64,000 bases of DNA from Kitasatospora cinereorecta (lineage in GTDB: Bacteria > Actinomycetota > Actinomycetes > Streptomycetales > Streptomycetaceae), in NCBI RefSeq assembly GCF_024172095.1, contig NZ_JAMZDX010000007.1:434001-498000 (forward strand), read 5' to 3'. Below, piece after piece: positions 59,258 to 64,000 of the stretch (position 1 is the first letter of the stretch; the number at the start of each line of letters is the position of its first letter). The translations under genes were made by a program, and so were the position numbers. The notes under the pieces were generated by a model. That model made no database searches, was not told where the DNA came from, and saw only the letters and a program-made list of their open reading frames with translations.

Positions 59258-61111
59258 ATGACAGACAGGTTCAGCCGCCTGGCCCGCCGCCTGGCGGCCA
59301 TCGTCGGCACCACGCTGATAGCGGCGAGCACGGGCAGCGTCGTCGCCGCCCCGGCCCACGCCGCGGACTGCACCCCCGCCCAGGCGATCACCAACGGCGG
59401 TTTCGAGTCCGGCAGTTCGCCCTGGACCTCGTCGAGCGGAGTGATCACCAGCGGCGGCGGCCAGAGCGCCCACGGTGGCAGCTCCTTCGCCTGGCTGAAC
59501 GGCTACGGCTCCAGCCACACCGACACGCTCTCGCAGACCGTCACCCTGCCGGCCGGCTGCACCAGTGCCAGCCTCAGCTTCTGGCTGCACATCGACACCG
59601 CCGAGACGACCACCACCACCGCGTACGACAAGCTGACCGCGAAGATCGGCTCCACCACGCTGGCGACGTACTCCAACCTGAACGCCGCCGCCGGCTACGT
59701 GCAGAAGACCTTCGACGTCTCCGCGTTCGCCGGGCAGAGCGTCACCGTCTCCTTCAGCGGTGTGGAGGACTCCGGCCTGCAGACCAGCTTCGTCCTGGAC
59801 GACCTGGCCCTCGACGTGTCCGGCGGCGGCACCACCCCGCCGCCCACCACCGATCCCACCCGCACCCCGGCCGCCCCCGGCTACACCGTCAGCCTCAGCA
59901 GTGATGCCACCGGCGCCAACTGGAGCGGCCACGAGAGCATCGGCTTCACCAACGCCTCCGCCGCGCCGCTGAACGAGGTCTACCTGCGGCTGTGGGACAA
60001 CTACCACGGCAGCTGCCCGACCACCCCGATCACCGTCACCAACCTGACCGGCGGCACCGCGGGCGCACTCAGCGTCAACTGCACCGCGATGAAGGTCACC
60101 CTGCCCGCCCCGCTCGCCCAGGGCCAGAGCGGCACCGTCGCCTTCGACCTGTCCATCGCCGTCCCCTCCGGCGCCGACCGCTTCGGCCGCGACGGCTCGT
60201 TCAACTTCATCGGCAACGCGCTGCCGGTGCTCGCCGTCCGCGACGCCGCCGGCTGGCACCTCGACCCGTACACCAACAACGGCGAGTCCTTCTACGCCCT
60301 GGCCTCCGACTACAGCGTCACCCTCGACCACCCGACCAGCCTCCAGGTGCCCGCCACCGGTACCTCGGTCGACACCCCCGGCAGCTCCGGACGCACCGTC
60401 ACCAAGGCCACCGCGAGCAAGGTCCGCGAGTTCGCCTGGGCCGCCGGACCGTTCACCAAGATCTCCGGCACCTCCACCGCCGGCGTCAAGCTGAACGTCT
60501 ACTCGGTCTCCGGCATCAGCTCCACCGACGCCCAGTCCATGCTCTCCACCGCCAAGTCCGCGATCGACTCCCACGCCACCCGCTTCGGCGCCTACCCCTA
60601 CGGCGAGGTGGACACCGTCCTGGACAACAACTTCTGGTTCGGCGGCATGGAGTACCCCGGCTTCGTCCTCGACCTGGTTTCCACCACCGCCCTCACCCAC
60701 GAGCTCGGCCACCAGTGGTGGTACGGCATCGTCGGCGACGACGAGTACACCAGCCCCTGGCTGGACGAGGCGTTCACCGACTACGCCACCGACCTCGCCC
60801 TCGGCAAGACCGGCACCAACTGCTGGAACAGCGTCTCCTGGGCCTCCTCCGCCGAGAAGATCACCAACTCGATGGCGTACTGGGACGCCAACTCCTCCCG
60901 CTACTCCACCGTCGTGTACGGCTACGGCAAGTGCGCCCTGCACGACCTGCGCCGGCTGATCGGCGACAGCGCCATGACCACGCTGCTGCACGACTACGCG
61001 CAGGCGCACTGGTACGGCGTCTCGACCACGGCCGAGTTCAAGGCCGCGGCGCAGAAGGCGACCACCACCGACCTGACCTCGTTCTGGACACAGCACCGCA
61101 TCGAGGGCTGA
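59258..61111 (+). CDS. secreted M1 metallopeptidase with N-terminal carbohydrate-binding-like domain
   Basis: The protein has 617 residues. The signal peptide is about 1-35 (LAAIVGTTLIAASTGSVVAAPAHA). Residues ~36-190 form a beta-sandwich (ITNGGFESGSSPWTSSSGVI ... VSFSGVEDSGLQTSFVLDDLALDV) of the CBM/jelly-roll kind, followed by a Thr/Pro linker. The M1 catalytic domain has His481-Glu482-x2-His485 (THELGHQWWYG) and Glu504 (LDEAFTDY). In place of the GAMEN motif there is FGGMEYPGF, which supports a true M1 enzyme with M-E. It is extracellular, probably bound to surfaces or polymers through the N-terminal domain. Confidence 0.93.
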   Translation: MTDRFSRLARRLAAIVGTTLIAASTGSVVAAPAHAADCTPAQAITNGGFESGSSPWTSSSGVITSGGGQSAHGGSSFAWLNGYGSSHTDTLSQTVTLPAGCTSASLSFWLHIDTAETTTTTAYDKLTAKIGSTTLATYSNLNAAAGYVQKTFDVSAFAGQSVTVSFSGVEDSGLQTSFVLDDLALDVSGGGTTPPPTTDPTRTPAAPGYTVSLSSDATGANWSGHESIGFTNASAAPLNEVYLRLWDNYHGSCPTTPITVTNLTGGTAGALSVNCTAMKVTLPAPLAQGQSGTVAFDLSIAVPSGADRFGRDGSFNFIGNALPVLAVRDAAGWHLDPYTNNGESFYALASDYSVTLDHPTSLQVPATGTSVDTPGSSGRTVTKATASKVREFAWAAGPFTKISGTSTAGVKLNVYSVSGISSTDAQSMLSTAKSAIDSHATRFGAYPYGEVDTVLDNNFWFGGMEYPGFVLDLVSTTALTHELGHQWWYGIVGDDEYTSPWLDEAFTDYATDLALGKTGTNCWNSVSWASSAEKITNSMAYWDANSSRYSTVVYGYGKCALHDLRRLIGDSAMTTLLHDYAQAHWYGVSTTAEFKAAAQKATTTDLTSFWTQHRIEG

Positions 61112-61219
61112 CCTGCACCGTCCCTCCGGGCCGCCCGGCCCGTCGGCGCCGACCGCAGGGTCGACACCGGAAGGCCGGGCGGCTCGACGTACGGGCCCGA
61201 AGCGGACCCGACGCTCGGT

Positions 61220-61255
61220 CTTGTGCGCGGGCTTGTGCGAGGGCTTGTGTGTGGG
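61220..61255. repeat. three tandem 12-mers upstream of the MerR/B12 gene
   Basis: CTTGTGCGCGGG, CTTGTGCGAGGG and CTTGTGTGTGGG follow each other without gaps at 61220-61231, 61232-61243 and 61244-61255, ending 60 nt before the GTG start. CarH/LitR-type regulators bind tandem direct repeats of about this length, so it may be an autoregulatory operator. Confidence 0.55.
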
Positions 61256-61315
61256 CCGGGCCGCGGCGGCGTGCCGCGGCCCGGCGCGGCACGGCGGGGC
61301 CGTAGGCTCCCGCCC

Positions 61316-62338
61316 GTGTCGTCCGCATCCAGCGCCCCGCAACCGCCGGTCGAGGCCGGGCTCAGCACCGGGGGAGTGGCCCGCCGCCTCGGCGTGTCAC
61401 CCACCACGATCCGCTCCTGGGAGCGCCGCTACGGCATCGGCCCCGCCCACCGCGAGGCGGGCCACCACCGTCGCTGGACGCCGGACGACCTCGCGGCGCT
61501 GGAGGAGATGTGCCGCCTCACCGCGCGCGGCGTCCCGCCGGGCGAGGCGGCCCGGCAGGTCCTGGAGGCCGTGCGGCACGGCACCGACCCGGAGGGCGCT
61601 CCGGCCTCCGGCCCGCCCGGGGCCCCGGAGGCGTACCGGGCGCCCGGCGGCGGCAACACCCTGCCGGTCGGCACCGTACGCCCCGAGTGCCGGGGACTGG
61701 CCCGGGCCGCCGTCCGGCTGGACAGCGGCGAGGTCGCGCGGATCCTGCGCGACGTCGTCGACACGCTCGGACCGGTCACCGCCTGGACCGAGGTGATGGC
61801 GCCCGCCCTGCGCGCCGCCGGACGCAAGTGGGCCGCCGAGGGCGAACGGTACGTCGAGGTCGAGCACCTGCTCTCCTGGCACGTCTCGACTGCGCTGCGC
61901 CGCGTCGCAGACCGTCCCGCCGACCGCATCGGACCCGCGGGCCCGGACGGCACCCGCCCCGGGCCGCCCGTCCTGCTCGCCGGCATGCCCGGCGAACTCC
62001 ACACCCTGCCGCTGGAGGCCGTCGCCGCCGGCCTCGCCGAACGCGGCCTGCCCTACCGGATGTTCGGCCAGGCCATGCCGTCCGAGGCCCTGCTCGAAGC
62101 CGTCCGGCGCACCGGCCCGTCCGCCGTCATGGTCTGGTCCCAGGCCCGGCCCACCGCGGACCCGGTCCTGGTCCGCCGGGTCGCCGCCACCGCCTGGGGC
62201 GGCCGCGGCGCCCGTACCCGACCCGCCGTCCTCGCCGCCGGACCCGGCTGGGCCGGCAGCCGGCGCCACCCCGGCCTGCTGCGCCCCCGCGACCTGGCCA
62301 CCGCCCTCGACCAGCTCGAACTCCTCCTCGGCGGCTGA
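61316..62338 (+). CDS. MerR family regulator with B12-binding domain (LitR/CarH-like)
   Basis: The protein has 340 residues. The MerR HTH is about 16-85 (LSTGGVARRLGVSPTTIRSWERRYGIGP, HHRRWTPDDLAALEEM). A helical light-sensing/B12 cap follows (~120-210), with WAAEGERYVEVEHLLSW resembling the W-x9-E-H motif of CarH but with one extra residue. The Rossmann-like cobalamin domain begins LLAGMPGELHTLPLEAVAAGLAERGLPY, where the E-x-H ligand of the lower axial position is kept and the following Gly is Pro. Such proteins repress light-inducible genes in the dark by binding adenosylcobalamin. TAGGCT ends 7 nt before the GTG. The photolyase at 709 is a plausible but distant target. Confidence 0.9.
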   Translation: MSSASSAPQPPVEAGLSTGGVARRLGVSPTTIRSWERRYGIGPAHREAGHHRRWTPDDLAALEEMCRLTARGVPPGEAARQVLEAVRHGTDPEGAPASGPPGAPEAYRAPGGGNTLPVGTVRPECRGLARAAVRLDSGEVARILRDVVDTLGPVTAWTEVMAPALRAAGRKWAAEGERYVEVEHLLSWHVSTALRRVADRPADRIGPAGPDGTRPGPPVLLAGMPGELHTLPLEAVAAGLAERGLPYRMFGQAMPSEALLEAVRRTGPSAVMVWSQARPTADPVLVRRVAATAWGGRGARTRPAVLAAGPGWAGSRRHPGLLRPRDLATALDQLELLLGG

Positions 62339-62706
62339 CCGTTCGGCCGATGGCGCGGGTGGGTGATCCGGTGATGCCGGTGGGCCCTGCGAGGGAACCT
62401 GCGCCCGGGAACGTGTCCGCCGGTGGAGGGCGGAGTTGGGGAGGACGCGACCGAACCACGCCGTACCGCCCCGCGCCCTGCTCCACCCGCCTGCGCGCCG
62501 CCCCCGGGGACGTGCGGATTGCGCTCGGCCGGCCCGGCGCGGACGGCAGGCGTCATGAGCCGGACGGGTGCGCCGGCCGGAACGGCCGCAGGCGTACGGC
62601 ACGGGCCACGCCCACGCGGTGCCTCCCGCGCCCCCACGGCGGCCCTCCCCACCCCCGATTCGCTCCGGCCTCGTAACCCGCCACTGCCGTCCGGAGTTCT
62701 CCGGGC
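62339..62706. other. intergenic region, no gene recognised
   Basis: This is 368 nt between two same-strand genes. Frames run through it in several directions but none has plausible composition or a ribosome binding site. GGGAG-type purine blocks near 62430 and C-rich tracts near 62630-62660 are the only features; I see no convincing terminator, promoter or RNA gene. Confidence 0.5.
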
Positions 62707-63024
62707 ATGACCGTCATCAACGATCCCCGTCAGCCCACGGACCGCGAAGGCACCCGACTGGGCATCCAGGCGCCGCTGCGCCTCCACACCGCGTCGTCCG
62801 GCCCCCACCGGCCGGCCCAGCCGCCCCAGCCGCCCCAGCCGGCCCAGCCCGGCCACCTGGCGGCCACCCAGCTGCTCGGCCTGCGGGAGGTGGTCCTCCC
62901 GGCCGCCGTCCTGGTCGCCGCCGACGCGCTGCTCGAACACGCCCTCGCCTCGGAGGACGCGGTCACCCGGACGGCCGCCGCGGCCACCCGCACCCGCCTG
63001 CGCGCCGCACTCGACGCGGTCTGA
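62707..63024 (+). CDS. hypothetical protein, 105 residues
   Basis: The protein begins MTVINDPRQPTDREGTRLGIQAPLRLH, has a Pro/Gln-rich segment with short repeats (QPPQPPQPAQP, about residues 38-48), and ends with a helical region VVLPAAVLVAADALLEHALA then TRTRLRAALDAV. It has no domain that I recognise. The helical half could be a dimerisation element. It has no signal peptide. The coding call rests on frame openness and composition. Confidence 0.6.
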   Translation: MTVINDPRQPTDREGTRLGIQAPLRLHTASSGPHRPAQPPQPPQPAQPGHLAATQLLGLREVVLPAAVLVAADALLEHALASEDAVTRTAAAATRTRLRAALDAV

Positions 63025-63088
63025 CCGGCCGCCACCTCGAGTGCGCGTACTGGGTGCCCTCGATCCTCGGCCCTCGGCCGTTCGCGGT

Positions 63089-64000
63089 TCAGCGGGTGAG
63101 CTGCCAGGTCAGGGAGTCGGTGAGGGAGGGGAGGAGAGCCGGGTCGATGACGGCCGGGGTGGGGTCCGTGGCGGTGGCGGTGAGGCGGTGATGGAGCCGC
63201 TTCGAGCCGGTGAGGTGGAGTTCGCGCAGGTCGAGCTCGGTGCGGCCGCGCAGCCAGGGGAGTTCGCGCCCGTCGAGGTACCAGCGCAGCCGGGTGCCGG
63301 CGACCGGGAGGTCGAGGGTGAGGCAGTCGGAGCTGGTGAGGGCCGTCGTGGTGGGCGTGGGGCTGGTGAGGGTCGAGGCGTAGCGGTAGAAGCCCGCGAT
63401 CATCGCCTCCCGCCCGGGGAGGTTGAACTCGCGTCCCAGCGATCGCATGATCGAGTTGTCGGTGGGCCGGTAGAGCCCGTCCGGGTAGTAGCCGCCGCCG
63501 AGGTAGGTGCCGACGGTGCCGCCGTCCGGTGAGGTGCGGCCGAGCCAGCGGTACCACTTGGTGCGGTCGCGCCGCATGGTGTCGGCCGTGAGGGTGCTGA
63601 TGTTGGCCTCCGCCGGTTCGGGGCCGTCGTACGTGCCCTGGCCGTCGTAGGCGTACTCGTCGGCGAGGTGGCCGAGCGAGTGGCCGGTCTCGTGGACGGC
63701 TATCTGGCCCGAGCGGTCGTTGCCGCCGGACACGGTGGCGATGCCGGAGAAGCCGAGCGGGGAGACGACGTCGTTGTAGCCCGCGCCGCCGTACTTGGTG
63801 CTGTTGGCGACGACCAGGACGAGATCGGCCTGCGGGGCCTTGGCGGCGTAGCGCTCGACCGCGTCGGTGTCGACGCACAGCAGCCGCTCCACGTCGCTGC
63901 ACCAGAAGTAGGAGCCGAGGGCGGTCTGCCGGACGGTCGCCCGGTCGGGGTCGCCGGAGACGCCGGAATCGGCGGAGACCGCCTGGACGGCCCAGACGTT
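63089..64000 (-). CDS. M64 family metallopeptidase, 5' end outside window
   Basis: The frame is open to base 64000 (Asn-Val-Trp-Ala-Val-Gln...), so the N-terminus and any signal peptide lie beyond the window; about 303 residues are visible. AVHETGHSLGHLADEYAYDG carries the zinc motif H-E-x2-H-x2-G-x2-A-D-E of M64 (IgA-type) peptidases. Upstream is QADLVLVVANSTKYGGAGY; downstream, NSIMRSLGREFNLPGREAMIAGFYRYAS. The C-terminal ~80 residues (LTLDLPVAGTRLRWYLDGRELPW...) look like a beta-sandwich. It is probably a secreted protease, the fourth in the window. Confidence 0.9.
   Translation of the reverse strand, partial: NVWAVQAVSADSGVSGDPDRATVRQTALGSYFWCSDVERLLCVDTDAVERYAAKAPQADLVLVVANSTKYGGAGYNDVVSPLGFSGIATVSGGNDRSGQIAVHETGHSLGHLADEYAYDGQGTYDGPEPAEANISTLTADTMRRDRTKWYRWLGRTSPDGGTVGTYLGGGYYPDGLYRPTDNSIMRSLGREFNLPGREAMIAGFYRYASTLTSPTPTTTALTSSDCLTLDLPVAGTRLRWYLDGRELPWLRGRTELDLRELHLTGSKRLHHRLTATATDPTPAVIDPALLPSLTDSLTWQLTR

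Overview
The window is very GC-rich with strong third-position G/C bias. Its genes are typical of a Streptomycetaceae actinomycete (Streptomyces or Kitasatospora): SpoIIE/GAF/PAS phosphatase, STAS antagonist, Rpf-LysM muralytic enzyme, DUF4184, DUF2252, DUF805, FUSC proteins and many secreted peptidases. It looks like chromosomal arm or near-arm DNA: short transcription units, many small enzymes and regulators, no rRNA or tRNA genes, no CRISPR array, no prophage, and no large biosynthetic cluster.

Layout. 1-10.8 kb: DUF429 protein (cut by the window edge), photolyase with its DUF2867 reductase partner, aldo/keto reductase, an Imm51-like protein, GNAT, a UGT-like glycosyltransferase, and small metabolic enzymes (RibD-like reductase, dienelactone hydrolase, DinB/DUF664, double VOC). 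11-15.5 kb: STAS protein, a one-polypeptide sigma factor / zinc anti-sigma-like / membrane / CAP fusion, a LysE exporter and an Rpf muralytic enzyme with a ~200-nt leader. 15.5-18.1 kb: a MerR-type regulator gene broken by three independent lesions, namely a TnpB transposon, a 252-bp MITE-like element and a frameshift. 18.2-33.6 kb: kinase-like and methyltransferase pair, NodB-type lipoprotein, SpoIIE phosphatase with a canonical leaderless promoter, a two-component system, and a tandem ATP-grasp pair. 33.7-43.9 kb: TPR protein, acylphosphatase, MFS and FUSC membrane proteins, secreted M1 peptidase, P450-ferredoxin operon, DUF2252, PPOX oxidoreductase. 44-56.4 kb: M4 peptidase, AraC regulator, SDR, aldehyde dehydrogenase behind a palindromic operator, RNA ligase-like protein, phosphoglucomutase whose stop codon lies in a second MITE copy, second FUSC protein, Tat-exported phospholipase C. 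56.5-64 kb: a putative toxin-antitoxin pair, a 27-residue membrane protein missed by length cut-offs, a second secreted M1 peptidase, a MerR/B12-binding regulator (LitR/CarH-like) with three tandem 12-mers upstream, and an M64 peptidase cut by the window end.

How the genes fit together. Most units are one or two genes. Clear translational coupling (1-4 nt overlap) is seen in kinase/methyltransferase, the two ATP-grasp genes, P450/ferredoxin and the toxin-antitoxin pair. Four secreted metallopeptidases plus a phospholipase C give the region a saprophytic, exoenzyme-rich character. Many genes show a -10 hexamer ending 6-7 nt before the start codon, consistent with leaderless mRNAs. The most noteworthy items are the transmembrane sigma-CAP fusion, the reconstructable triple-hit MerR gene with its TnpB transposon, and the MITE family reused at the end of pgm. 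No function below was tested by database search; assignments rest on reading the sequence.
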